From Hymenopellis radicata (lineage: Eukaryota > Basidiomycota > Agaricomycetes > Agaricales > Physalacriaceae): a stretch of 64,000 nucleotides of DNA. Below, one piece after another: positions 22,107-35,314 of this stretch. Numbering within the stretch: position 1 is the stretch's first letter; the number at the start of each line of letters is the position of its first letter. The position numbers were made by a program, and so were the translations under genes. The DNA lies in the NCBI GenBank assembly GCA_015501595.1, contig JADNRX010000171.1, positions 47,164-111,163 on the forward strand. The letters run 5' to 3'. The notes below the pieces were generated by a model. The model did no database searches, had not been told where the DNA came from, and worked only from the letters and a program-made list of their open reading frames with translations.

Positions 22107-22362
22107 GCGGTCCGTGGTATTGGCACTGGCGTGGTATCATGACCAAGTGTTCATAAAGTTCAGAAATTTCCATGCATATTCGGTTGAATTAAGGCGGATT
22201 TTAAAGACCATAGACAAAAATTGAGTGTCACCCGTCACCTGAACAGTCTAACTCTGAATTGCAGCCAACATAGTATTTGCCTGAACATTCGCCTGCGGCC
22301 TGCTGTATAACAAGGCACAGCGCCGCTGATAGGTGCGGCTAAGCTCTATCATGCGTGGTCCC

Positions 22363-22370
22363 TATATAAA
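22363..22370 (+). promoter_or_regulatory. TATA box of the agmatinase-type gene
   Basis: TATATAAA lies about 80 bp before the start codon at 22446, a usual distance for a fungal TATA element. Confidence 0.55.
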
Positions 22371-22445
22371 AGATAAGTACGCCGATAAGCATCCAGCGCT
22401 TATCTGCAGGCCATTTCTATCTGCTGCGCTTTCATCCATCCAGTG

Positions 22446-23943
22446 ATGTCTGGACTTCTCCTCCCACTATTGTCGTTCTCGCTCTACGCGCTAGGGGAGT
22501 GTCACTCCCAGCACGCGTTCTCGATCCCTAGCGTGGACATCGCGACCGAGCCATGGACGGCAAAATACGGAGCGCAGGTTGACCTTGGATATACCGGTCC
22601 GCTCAGCTTCTCACACTTTCCGTACGCGCGTTGTCTGGAGGATGCCTCCCAGCCATTCGACATTGGTATCATTGGATTCCCATTCGACACTACCACGTCG
22701 TATCGACCTGGTACGCAGTTACGTCCTACAAGTGTATCCGTCTCCTTATGTTCATTCCAGGTGCACGCTTTGGTCCTTTTGCGATCCGATCCGGATCGCG
22801 TCGCCAGCACCACAACAGAGGGTACACGTTGACTTGGGACTCGAGTCCATACGACCATGGCTCGAGGTTATTGGATTGCGGAGATGTCCGTAGTGGTTAT
22901 TCCGTTTCGCTCTCAAACTGACCTTTGTGAAGGTTCCCGTCTCCGCGTATGATAACGCGAAAGCTATCGATCAAATGGAGGCAGCATATGACACGCTTTT
23001 GTCGCGTCCAGTCATGGGCGGTATCAGCGAGGCGTACAAGTCGCGTACTGCGGCATTCGCCAAAGATGGCAAAGAGCATCCTCGTATAGTTACCTTAGGA
23101 GGGGATCATACATTGTAAGAGCTTGTCCTCACGTTTCGGGCGTGATACTTATATTCAAACTCTGAAGGTCCTTCCTATCTTGCGTTCTCTGAACAAAGTC
23201 TACGGACCGGTCTCCGTTATCCACTTCGATGCTCACCTGGATACCTGGCCACCCAATGCCTTCGGCGGCACAGAGCAAGAGCGCATCACGCACGGCACCT
23301 TCTTCTCCATCGCACACGAGGAGCATCTCATGACAAACACAAGCATCCACGGCGGAATTCGATGCAAGATGCTCGTATGTCCATACCTTTCTTAGTCCTT
23401 TAGCACGTTCTCAAACAGTAGTAGGGCATCGAGGACATGGAACACGACGACACCGTGGGCTTCCAAGTCATCAGCACGGACGACATCGACGACTACGGCA
23501 TCCTCAACGTTATAAAAAAGATCCGGCAGCGCATCGGCGACAGCCCCGTCTACCTCAGCTTGGACATCGACGTCGTCGATCCTGGTTTGGCACCCGCAAG
23601 TCAGTTTTCATTTATACTTTCTCTACCGGGTCTAACGCCACACGGATAGCTGGAACCCCCGAAGTCGGCGGGTGGACTACGCGCGAGGTGAAACGCATCC
23701 TGCGGGGGCTGTCAGGGCTCAATTTCGTCGGCGCTGATATCGTGGAGGTCGCGCCGGCTTATGACCATGGTCTGTCTCCGTCTAATACTCCTTTCCGTGG
23801 TTGACTTGACTGTTTTGTGTCTAGCCGATATCACTGGGATCGCAGCGGCCGATATCGTCGCCGACTTCCTCGTCATGATGCAGCTCGACGTGCCACCGAA
23901 ACCCCATGTTGGGCCATTCACACCTGAGGATTTAGATTGGTGA
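22446..23943 (+). CDS. Secreted agmatinase-type ureohydrolase
   Basis: Binuclear manganese hydrolase of the arginase/agmatinase superfamily, expected to release urea from agmatine or a related guanidino compound. The start at 22446 opens a signal peptide ([21 protein letters not shown]), so it probably acts in the secretory pathway or outside the cell. The mature part shows [23 protein letters not shown], then the metal ligands in order: [14 protein letters not shown] and SLDIDVVDP, followed by [12 protein letters not shown] (split by an intron with GTCAGT donor) and [13 protein letters not shown], ending DLDW. About six introns; all junctions keep frame. All expected Mn ligands are present, so the enzyme looks active. 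Agmatinase versus guanidinobutyrase cannot be told from the sequence. Confidence 0.92.
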
Positions 23944-24853
23944 CGACGATGACATTTAAACGCGCGTATACAGGGGTTGTTGTGAATAATGATACCGTAA
24001 CCGTTTAACAACAAGCTGTAAAATATAGCGATAAGCCGACATGATGATTAGGCTTATTTGAGAATAAGATAAGACGACAATGGTAGGTGAGTAAGACGAG
24101 CGTGGCGTAGTAGATCGCGACAGGTAGTATTAGTAAATGATGCAACGTGAAATGGACACTTTGGGATCGACATGTCCTCCCCAAATCCTCTCTTGCTTCT
24201 CCCTGCCATCTCCGCCGCAACCTTCTCATCATTTGGGTACTTTCCCGCCCTCCATCCGTAGCTGCACCCTCTAGCGTTGGTGGGGGAAATTGGTTCGTTT
24301 CCCTGAGCCCTCTGGATTCCTTCCCCTTCACCGACGTTCAAGTCTGGGTTTGGGCACTCACAGGTGGCATCCACGCCACACACAGCCGTCAACACGTGAC
24401 CGTTCACAACCTCATGGCGAGCAGGCCCATCCAAGTACAAAGTTCCTTGGCTTTATTCCACCTGACAAACATTCCCTTTACCATTCCTACCTGCCTGCAA
24501 ACAGAGTCATAGGCTCATCTTATCCATATCATCAATCACAAAAGAAGGATGAAGTAAGAACCTGTTGCTGCGCCTCGTTAGCGAGAGTGCTGCCCGTAAA
24601 CTTCGCACGCCCTTCATGATTAGTCTTACTATAGTTCCATCTTAGAATCCTTGTTCTCCGCAGGCTCTCTTGATGGCCACGACCGGTTTGCGTAGAGATA
24701 AGAGCCTCTCTTGGTTTGCTGAAGGCCAACGAATGTCAGACAAGGCGTCTCCTCATATTTCAATTTGTTTTGCTTGTCACGCCTTGCACCACTTCAGTAT
24801 TCCTTAACCTGCCCGGTACGTTCCTACAGTCTTTGGTCGTCTAGTACCTATAT
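23944..24853. other. Intergenic between convergent genes
   Basis: About 0.9 kb between two convergent genes. No gene or strong motif seen; likely two 3' UTRs. Confidence 0.4.
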
Positions 24854-26767
<1,914 letters not shown>

Positions 26768-27218
26768 GCAGATTTGCAATTGATGATTCATAATTCGCGA
26801 TACAGAGCATGTGATCCAACACGAGTTCAGATTAGCCTCATAAGCTTCAACAAAAAATCTTACCAATGTCAAGATACAGCCCACACTTCACGCTTAATTT
26901 CAGCGCGCAAAGATGTATTCGATTGGACACAAGACATACAAGCCATGATGCTGATCGGGGAGTAACGGCCATCGTTGATCTGTTGTTGATTGACAGGCTA
27001 AGCTACTTCGAGTACATACAGTTCAAATTCATCGTCTCGTGTGGCACCAGATGATTGGAGCAAACAGCAAGGGTCATCAATATTCATACATGCGTTGTAG
27101 CTGTAATCAATGGCTTGACACTGGTACGCAGATGTGTATTGCTCGAATGTCTGTAGTCAGAAGGATATACCTATGTAGATCAATTACCGAATGTCTGTTT
27201 TTTTAGGGAAACTTACTT
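26768..27218. other. Intergenic
   Basis: Promoter side of glutathione reductase. Nothing else I can support. Confidence 0.35.
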
Positions 27219-27737
27219 TCAAGGTCGGAGAAGGCGGACGCCATCGACCACCTCACCCACAAAATCAGGAAAAGTCGCGCGAGCTTTCAACGCTGTCTCG
27301 CAACGTAAAGCCTTCTGCGTATACATGTACTCGTAGTAGTCAACGTGATCAGAAAGGTTTCCAGCCGGGGTCGTCGTAAACCAGCCAAACGCCTTCATCC
27401 TCTGAAGGGAGCGAATAACCCACTGCGCGCAGGACCATATTTTGTGGAGGGGAGGACTATTCCCTCGCGTGGGATCTTCAGCAGAAAGAAATGACGCGGC
27501 CTCCTCAAAGGGGACATTCAGGCGGGGTAAAGGGACCAGCGCGAATATACGACGTTCTTTGAAAAGAATGACGTCGGATTTGTGCGTTTTCTTCCATTCT
27601 TCAGGACCTGCCTGGGTGATGGAGTAGACGTTGACAGGCTGGTTAAGTCTGCCCCGCGCAACGACAATCGCCCAATGGTAAAGGCCAAATAAACCGTGCT
27701 CGGACAGATAACAGCACAAATAAATGGAGGCTGTCAT
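27219..27737 (-). CDS. Conserved fungal protein of unknown function (HW...CAQW pattern)
   Basis: A single open frame of 172 residues, MTASIYLCCYLSEHGLFGLY then HWAIVVARGRLNQPVNVYSI, ending DGVRLLRP. A His-Trp early in the chain, a central V/I-rich block with EEWKK, and a later WSCAQWVIRSLQR segment recall fungal small proteins that combine a conserved HW with a CxxW/CAxW helix. An NlpC/papain-like arrangement of His and Cys is conceivable but is inference. An acceptor-like CTACAG just upstream of the first ATG leaves room for an additional 5' exon that I could not join in frame. No signal peptide is evident. Confidence 0.5.
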   Translation of the reverse strand: MTASIYLCCYLSEHGLFGLYHWAIVVARGRLNQPVNVYSITQAGPEEWKKTHKSDVILFKERRIFALVPLPRLNVPFEEAASFLSAEDPTRGNSPPLHKIWSCAQWVIRSLQRMKAFGWFTTTPAGNLSDHVDYYEYMYTQKALRCETALKARATFPDFVGEVVDGVRLLRP

Positions 27738-28244
27738 GCCCTGTAGGAATCAGTATGGCACGCAAGCCGCGACTCTGTTCAAAGGCTCACGATGGCTTGT
27801 GAGGGCGCAAAGGTAGCTTTGAAAACATGTTATCTCACTCCTATCAGGCCTGGGAAAAACGCAGCAAGTGCTCATGGAAAACAGAGTAAGACAGCCGACA
27901 TGAACGAAAGAAGCAAGAGGATAGGTGGCTGTGCGATCTCCCTTTCTGGAATTTGGAATTTGAAATTGAACGGCCTGCCTCAAACCACCACGACGATGAC
28001 CTTTGTTTCTCCCTTATACACCGTTTCAACCCTCTCCCCTTCAAACTTAACGCGTGTTGTGGTGCTGGTGAAATCTGACTCTTTCCTTTCATTATGAACT
28101 GGACTTAAGCGCTGACCCGCGTCCACGTCAACAGGCGCTTCTCTCCAGCCAATGATGCCATCTCCATCAGGCTTTCAGCATCTATCAGACTAACCCTTCA
28201 GGCCACCCCTCGGTCTCTCTTATTCTCATACCGAGTTTAGCTAT
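27738..28244. other. Divergent promoter region
   Basis: About 500 bp between divergently read genes. No firm motif beyond the likely promoters of both neighbours. Confidence 0.3.
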
Positions 28245-29481
28245 ATGTCTGCGCCACAGTCTCTAGATACGCAACTACTCTCTGATGGCTCACCTAACGC
28301 ATTTTGTTGGACTCTTCCTCGTATGTACACATTCTCACCACGTTTCTGCTGCTTCTCTGACTCTTCCTAGCATGCGATGAAGAGTTGGCGGGTTGGAAGC
28401 AGCGTTCTTTCCAGTTGATGCTCCCGACAGGCTTCAGCGCGTACAGTCTTATCTGTCTAGAAAGGACACCAGGACGGGTCCGCGTGTCTGCGCGCCACAC
28501 CAAGGCCAACGGCATAGAAGTAAGGATGCATGCAAAATACCGACCAGGTTGCTCTTCGGCGACCTATCAACGGAAGATAGTAACCTCTACTCGCGTCGGA
28601 GGCAGTCATTATGCTGCAATGATTATCGTGAGTCTAGCTTAAACGCATGAAAGATTTTACTGAAGCGGTGGATAGGTGCCTAAGCATGAGCCCAACTGTC
28701 TATATTTTGACGTTGAGGTCGTGTTTCCCTCGCTCCATGTCGTTCGGAGTTTCGAATGTGTTATGCCGTCGTTCTCGTTTACTCTTGAGGAGACGTTGAA
28801 GAGCGTATTCTTTGAAAATATCGATGTTCACACCGCCATGCCTATTACTGTCAAAGTGAGTTCGATTTGCCTGAATGATACCTGGGCTGAGTGTATCTGC
28901 AAAGGCTCTTCGAGCGCGCACCGCACTGTTGACTACCAAGATCGGCTTAATTGAAGGCTTCTTCAATGTCACGAATTCCTTGGAATTGATATCCTCCTGT
29001 GGATCTATCAACGCAGTCATTGAAGTCAAGAACGACTTGGCTGCCTCTGTAACGATGTTCACTGAGATAGGGTCAGTCTCATCTACCTCAAGTTCACAGA
29101 ATGTCTCTCTAACCATATCTCAGGAACATTGGGAGCACTATCAACATCGACAGCGCAGCTCATCATCTCGTCAAGCTTACCGCCAACGTCAAGCTAGGAA
29201 ATGTTCATGTCAATCTGAACGAATCGAATACGACCCATGTCGCGTTAATTGCAGAGACCCTATGTGGAGATATCGCCGTGTCGTGGCCTGCAGTTTGTGG
29301 AGGCAACTTCAGTGTTAGGACCAGTGTCGAACAACCGGATGTTATATTTCCGCCGAAATCCGTCGTATCTTCGCGCCCATGCTCGAGGAAACCTGATCGT
29401 CGGGCGGGTGCTTTTGGTGATGGTAGAGCTGACATCAGGTTGCTGGGGAAGAGAGGGAAGGCAGTTTTGACATTTGTTTAG
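28245..29481 (+). CDS. Conserved basidiomycete protein, adhesin-like beta-repeat C-terminus
   Basis: Start at 28245: MSAPQSLDTQLLSDGSPNAF then CWTLP; splicing over an intron near 28320-28370 gives PCDEELAGWKQRSFQLML. Further exons encode GIEVRMHAKYRPGC, VPKHEPNCLYFDVEVVFP, SFSFTLEETLKSVFFENIDV and then LLTTKIGLIEGFFNVTNS, LELISSCGSINAVIEVKN and INIDSAAHHLVKLTANVKLG. The second half is a run of short alternating hydrophobic/polar strands with repeated G-x-I/V-x-G-x-F and N-x-x-L patterns, like the beta-solenoid adhesin-type domains common in uncharacterised agaricomycete proteins (DUF7330-like). No signal peptide. The last ~50 residues are Arg/Pro-rich and may be shifted out of the native frame. 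Function unknown. Confidence 0.6.
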
Positions 29482-30353
29482 ATTCATAAGGTCTCACCTA
29501 TTGGTGTAATCCGTGTTCCTTTCAACCAACTACTTCCTTCAGTGTTGCGTTATATTCCTATACTAGTTTCTTCTTTCTGTACATATGATTCTCTGTGGCG
29601 TTCTCCGTCAGTGAGATGTATATTCTAATAATCACCATCAGATTTGGAAGATCTGCAGATTGTAGGACCCCACAAACACTCCGGGCCTTGTCATAAGTAT
29701 CGTGGCGCACATAATGGATGTCAAGGAATCAGTACGCTGACGCCCTACCGTGTTATGAGCGTGTATGTATGCATGGTTTGTGGTTGAAAGCGGTCTGATT
29801 CGGCAAACTCCGGTCGCCGAGAAAGAACACCATATGGGCAACTACGACCAGCCTCGTATACGCGTACGCACAGAGCCATGCCACTTACCATGAGCCCATC
29901 TCCAAGCTGGTCGACAATCGCTCTTAGTCTCGTGACTTCGCATTCTAGACATTGTTTCGCGAAAATGCTGTAAGCGGCCTCCCATTGTTCACCTCTTGAC
30001 AAATTGACTGGGCGGACAACACGACAGAAACGGAGGTCACGTTGAAACCCAACAAGAACCTGAAGCGGGCAGTGGGCGAACTGTTGACCAGCGCTGATTT
30101 CAGTTCACAGCTCGAGCGGTAAAACGGATGAAGTTTTTCGACGGTCAGGTCAGGCAGTCATTCAATAGCGCCTCTTAGAAATGACCATGTACAATTTGTA
30201 CCATTTATATACGCATTAGTCCGCTTTCAGTAGAACAAGAATATTCGTGGTGTCTTTCCAATTTGCGTACCCACGAGCTGATGCACACAATAATCGAGCT
30301 CAAGCAAGGCGTACAATTTGAATACCGTTGTCACCCTGTGTCTTCCTGTGGCG
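29482..30353. other. Intergenic between convergent genes
   Basis: No gene supported. Short frames at 29638-30002 (minus) lack motifs. Confidence 0.35.
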
Positions 30354-32698
30354 CTATCCGTGTGGCGGACGGGGATCGCGCCGGTACCGTTCAGGCGGCG
30401 AAGACATCCTGCGAAGTGGTGGTTGCTTGGGTTGCTCATTTGGCCGATTCCGGTTCCGCTTGCGTTTCTTCTTGGTTCGTCCATCTGGGGACGGCGAGCG
30501 ATCGCGCTTGCCAGACCAAGTGCCCTGTGGTTGCTTTGGTTTCTCAGGGAGAGAATGTCGTGAGACAGTGGGAGAGACTATGCGCGCGTCAATCAATGAT
30601 CGAAGGGGTAACTGAGCTTCTGTACCTGGGGAGTGAGACGATTTCGTAGAACTGGCGGTATTGACTGTCGGAGATATACTGGGACGAACGGGAAGAGAGG
30701 ATTTGGACTCTGAGATTTTCGGGGTCTGAATTTCGGTTTTCACTCTAGAAGTTGATGGCGAAACGCTATTGGAATCTGTAAAACAGCCATGAGGAAGATG
30801 AAGAGCATGATTAGAGGGACATTTACCAGCTTTAGCATTCGTTGTTGTCGTACTCGAAGACGCTTCAGGTTTCGTTTCCGAGAGCTTCTTCCACTTCGAA
30901 CCATCGATCTTGACAGCCTCTGAAGATTTGGACATCATCAAAGGTGACGCTTTGACAGGTGGCGCTGGAGCCAGAACAGGCTGAGAGGCATGATGCCGAG
31001 GCGGAGAAGGTGGGTGGGTTATAAGTGGGGGCAATGTTGGTCTATCCTTTCGCTTTACTGAGCACGAAACAGAAGCTCTCTCCGACTCCGGCCATGACGC
31101 CGCCTTGTCCAATGTCGAGTTCGCCTTGCCTAAAGCCCATGTACTACCGATGACAAGTTTTTTCTTTGACGTCGAGGCCTCGGGAGTCGATACACTGCTT
31201 AGTGCCTTTGGACCAGTTGGTGTGAACCGCGCATTTCGGGATACCTTGGAAGACGGGCGTATTCCCAACGGATTGTTGAACGAGGCTTCGACAGGTAGAG
31301 GGATTTTCGCTTTAGGATCAGGAGGGTCTGTATCCCACGATGTATATGGCGCGCCTTTCGCTTCGCGAGATGGTGGGAGGGTTTCCTTCTTGACACGAGA
31401 AGGAGCCGAGGTCGAGAAAGTCTCTTTAATTTCTTGTATTTCAGTGATCTACACAATATATAGTTAATCAAGGAATGCGACAACGGCAAGCACTCACCTC
31501 TTCAGTTTCCAAGAAAACAATTGGACTGGCACCGACGCCCTTGGTCTTCTCGAGAGCAATCGTCACGGGCTTGGTGACCTTCAGGAGAGGCGTAAGCTCA
31601 GAATGTGGAGACATAGTAGCGTTGTCGGAAACATTCTTGGAACAGATTAGCCGACTGTAGTATAGAGCGCTGCTATCCGTACTTGCTGTGACACGCCTTT
31701 AAACGAAGCATCACAAGGTCGATCGCCGAGCAAGCTTCTCGTTAATGTAGGCAAAGACAAGACTGGGGAATCGGAAGGGGAAATATCCATGTCATCAGAG
31801 AATCCCTCAAGCTGGTCGAATGCATACAAGGGGGTTAGCGGCGAAACTGTGAGATCAATAATGTGGGAGAAGTCACGCTTCCGAGCCTCTCGCGCCGACT
31901 TTGATATTTCCACGAGAGACAGCTCAGGAGAGAATGATTGCTGTGTTAAAGGGCGGTCCTAAGATGCAGGGAGACTGAGGTCTGCATAAGCAATGCCGAG
32001 GAATGGAACACCTACGCGGGCTTCATCAGATGCGCGTTCTGCAGAAGATACCGTCTGGTTTTCGCGAGAGAGAGGAGAGGACGAGCATTGTGTAGCTTGA
32101 GAAGATGTGCATTTTTGAGCTTGGATAGATACAGAAAGCGTGTGAGGTTGCACTTGTATGGACGCGTCTGAGCCAGAAGATTCAGCTTGAATGCCTGCTT
32201 CGGCATACGTAGCTTGTGTCGACGCTACGAGAATAGTAAAAGGTTGTGAATATCAACTACTAAGTCTGGGCCTTACGAAGAGTATCAGCAGCGCCGCCCC
32301 AGCGCGCCTTACGAAATTTTAGAGGTACTTCTGCTGTTGGAGGTAAAACAGGTTGATCTAGAAAAAGTTGATAAGTGTCATAGTCGGACAATTTGGTTTT
32401 TACCGTCATCTTCTGGCAAGCACTTTACTCCCTCCAGCATAATTGAGCGCCCTTCATGGCGATCATCTATTCGCCCCAGAGAAAGAAGCAATTCTCGTCC
32501 AGCTTTACAGTTCAAAGGTTTTGCAGAGAAGAAACTGAAATACAAGGTAGCCCCGGAGGTATCTGATGCACCTGCTGGTGGATCAACACGGCGAAGTTCA
32601 ATATGGGGAAGCTGTGATTTTGGATGGGGACGAAGTTTCGCCCGCCCTTTGATTCCAAGGGCCGCTGAGAGCGTATTGTCCTCCACTTGAGTGAACAT
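30354..32698 (-). CDS. Large Ser/Pro-rich, probably nuclear protein of unknown function
   Basis: Start at 32698: MFTQVEDNTLSAALGIKGRA, then IELRRVDPPAGASDTSG and a compact segment to GKNQIVRL. After an intron: DQPVLPPTAEVPLKFRKARW. Then a long low-complexity stretch of Ser, Thr, Pro and Glu with SDEAR spliced (57-nt intron ending CTTAG) to DRPLTQQSFSPELSLVEISK, and on through DLTVSPLTPLYAFDQLEGF. The C-terminus has many SP/TP sites and a strong nuclear-localisation-like cluster, RTKKKRKRNRNRP, ending RRDPRPPHG. Family not recognised. The many SP/TP motifs and disordered composition fit a phospho-regulated nuclear protein; this is inference. Exon borders in the N-terminal third are tentative. 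Confidence 0.55.
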
Positions 32699-33350
32699 GT
32701 AAGCCCTACAGCTGGCGCGGAGGCGCGGAGGAGAATAATCTGTGCAGCGCAAGTAATAGTTTGAGTGGAATGTCGCTAAAATGAATTTTGAATTTTGAAA
32801 GGCGTGGGAGCTGTACATGGTCTTTCCCACGACCTAGCTAGAGCTTCTTCACCGTCACTGACATTATCCCCTGGAACATTGCTCCTACTTCCTCAACGTT
32901 CAACAGTAGCTTTTGGCGGTGCGCTCATGTCGTTTAAGCCAGTTGATGATCTAGCACAGCACTTGTACCACTTCATCTCCGACGCAATTCCGACGGAGAT
33001 CCTGGGAATGGCTCAAACCTTGCTCAAACCAGTCTCCTTACCCAACATCGACCGCTACACCGGTACACAATGCATATAAGCGTGTCATTTTCAGCAGAGT
33101 TAGCGTTTTCAACCCTGCGGTCGACTTCTTTTCCAGGTGTAGTGAGACTTGATGAACACCAGCCAATCCGATATCGCGTCTTATTTTTAGACTCACCGCC
33201 CAACGGAGTGATCAAAATAGGACGAGGAGTTTAATCCGCAGGCTGTACGGTTTGTATTTAGCCTGCGAGCAGTATATATACAGGGCAGCGAAAAGTCTTT
33301 AGTCTCATCGTACTATCTTCCCAACAAAGCATCATCACTTCGACTTCTTC
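32699..33350. other. Divergent promoter region
   Basis: Between divergently transcribed genes. An open frame at 32795-33079 (plus) has no motif and overlaps promoter sequence. Confidence 0.35.
33273..33280 (+). promoter_or_regulatory. TATA box of the seven-helix protein gene
   Basis: TATATATA followed by CAGGGCAGC, about 75 bp upstream of the start at 33351. Confidence 0.5.
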
Positions 33351-34314
33351 ATGGCTCCTATAAACTACGCAGAAGCATACGGCTACAGCTCGCTGGCTGC
33401 TGCCATCATATTCGCCATCGTCTACTTCCCGCTTTTGGGATTCTTCATATTCAAATACATTACCGCGCGCACTAGTGTGTACATCTCTCTGTCTATATTC
33501 TGCTTGAGTACGTCTTCTTCTCTTCCGTTTACTACGCCGTCATTTAATCCATCCTCTTTCTCTTAGCACGCCTCGTCGGCTTCATAATACGAGCCGTCGA
33601 AATTGACGTCGAGTCCGCTGCGACCAACGAGAGCGTCCTGATCGCAGACCAAGTCCTATTCGGCATAGGCTTCTTTGGTCTGTTGTACTCGGCGTATACA
33701 TTGGTGATGGATCGGTGAGCATCCTCTCTTGTCTTTCAACATAATTCGCTAATTTGATATACTAGTGGCGACCTCCTAGCCATACCAGAAACACATAGCA
33801 GGAACATCATAGATCGCATAGCCGGAACCCGCAGACTCTTCAGACTCATTCTCACCGCGGGGGTCGCAATAGGTATTGCGGGTATCTCCTCCTCCTCGAC
33901 GGGCGATTCAAGCTCGTCCACTCTCAGACAAGCCAGCGTGATCATCTTCCTGGTCCTCACCGTCGTGCAGGTCTACCTTACGGTGAGACTGATTCTCAAT
34001 GAATCAGCATGTACGTCTTTTCTTCTTTTAATTGAAACGTAGAAGCAATCTAACCACTTCCTGTTACTCTAGACGCGAGGCACTTTCCGCCAGTTAACAA
34101 CTCGCTCGGCGTCAAGCATGGATCCTTCATCCTCGGCGCCATTGCTGTGTTGCTTCTTATTCGAGAAATCTTCCTCACCGTCACCATCAACGATATTCAA
34201 CGGGCGGCTAACGAACACTTCTGGTACCCCCTTGTGGTGATTCCAGAGGTACTCGCCGTTATGCTTTATTGTGCGCCTGGGCTGGTGCCACCCAAATCGG
34301 AGTTGAACAAGTAG
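33351..34314 (+). CDS. Seven-transmembrane fungal protein (DUF7702/RTA1-like)
   Basis: Start at 33351: MAPINYAEAYGYSSLAA. Four exons with short introns (donors GTACGT, GTGAGC, GTACGT). Seven hydrophobic segments can be counted: AAIIFAIVYFPLLGFFIF; VYISLSIFCLTRLVGFII; VLFGIGFFGLLYSAYTLV; LFRLILTAGVAIGIAGI; ASVIIFLVLTVVQVYLTV; FILGAIAVLLLIREIFL; WYPLVVIPEVLAVMLY. The chain ends GLVPPKSELNK at 34312-34314. The first loop has the MAP...Y start and ITARTS connector common to a large fungal family of seven-helix proteins of unknown biochemical role. Related families are linked to lipid handling or stress, but assignment to DUF7702 rather than RTA1 is my impression. Confidence 0.75.
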
Positions 34315-34456
34315 TCGGGCGTATCGTACAAAGAACTTTCAATAATCACTTAGTATATAGCCCTTGAGCTCTTCCTGCAATCAAGTGAACGCGAGAATGA
34401 TAAAACGCAGATTCCATTGTTGCAGTGATCTAATTTACTATATCTGTCTACCACGT

Positions 34457-35257
34457 CTACCATGCGAGCTCTCCATCTGGACACCAGAAGAGACCTGTAA
34501 TAACCGGTCATGAGAATTCACCGACTTCGCAAAGATGGAAACAGAACTTACTAGTCTTATCCTTATCTTCAGGTCCCAGCAAAGCCCAGGGAACAATGAT
34601 ATCTGCTGCTTGTCTGGGCGTCCTCCCGCCAGGAGAAAAGCCGTTCAACTTGGTCGTCGTAAAGCCAGGCGTGATCGTGTTAACCTTCACCTCTCCCTTC
34701 AACTCCTTCGCCAACGCAATGATATACGAGTTGCCCGCGGCCTTGCTCGTGTTGTACGAAATGACGTGGTGCAGAAAGCCTTTAGGAGATGCCATGAGGG
34801 AATTGCTCGCCATGTCCGTCGAAACCTGGACGAAGCACGCCTGGCCGGCGGGTGCACGGCGGAGAAGAGGGACAAATGCTTGGGCGACGCGGATGAGACC
34901 GAGGAGGTTCGTGTCGAATGTGGCTTGGATGCTAGCGAGGGACTCTTTGAGTGGCCCCGCGCTCTCAGCCATGCAGCTGATGCCCGCGTTGTGCACGACG
35001 GTGTCAATGCGGCCCTCGGCCTTCTCGATAACGTCCTTCGCGGCGACGACGGACTCGGTGGACGTAACGTCGAGCTGGATGAATTTCACGGAGAGACCGT
35101 CGGCTTTCAGCTGGGACTGCGCGTCCAAACCAGCCTTGACGTTACGCGAGGAGAGGTAGACGGTGTGGCCTTTCTCTGCGAGGCTTCGCACTATCTCTAG
35201 TCCAATACCGGTGTTGGAGCCAGTGACAAGAGCGACGCGTTTGTAGGTTACAGCCAT
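34457..35257 (-). CDS. Short-chain dehydrogenase/reductase (SDR)
   Basis: Classical SDR using NAD(P)H on an unknown carbonyl or alcohol substrate. The first exon from 35257 encodes MAVTYKRVALVTGSNTGIGL with the TGxxxGIG cofactor loop, LSSRN after beta-2 (Arg suggests NADPH preference), QLDVTS, the NAG motif (VHNAGIS), catalytic Ser in VQVSTDM, and YNTSK as the catalytic Tyr/Lys pair. Then PGFTTTKLNGFSPGGRTP. Near the end a short intron (GTAAGTTCTG...TTACAG) joins DKDKT-S to LFWCPDGELAW, with stop at 34457-34459. This closing WCPDGELAW resembles other fungal SDRs and is better than reading through to GEFS at 34508. Confidence 0.92.
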
Positions 35258-35306
35258 GGCGATGAAGAGTTGTGTATTCTTCTGAGATTCGCCATTCTTG
35301 TTCCCC

Positions 35307-35314
35307 TTTTTATA
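35307..35314 (-). promoter_or_regulatory. TATA box of the SDR gene
   Basis: TATAAAAA on the minus strand about 50 bp upstream of the start at 35257. Confidence 0.5.

Noticed and set aside
31920..32030. In-frame TAG in the Ser/Pro-rich gene after SLPAS
   Set aside because: A 57-nt intron (GTAGGTGTTCC to CTTAG) removes the stop and joins SDEAR to DRPLTQQ in frame.
32795..33079. 94-residue plus-strand frame
   Set aside because: Lies between divergent genes, lacks motifs, and is followed directly by a TATA-like promoter for the next gene.
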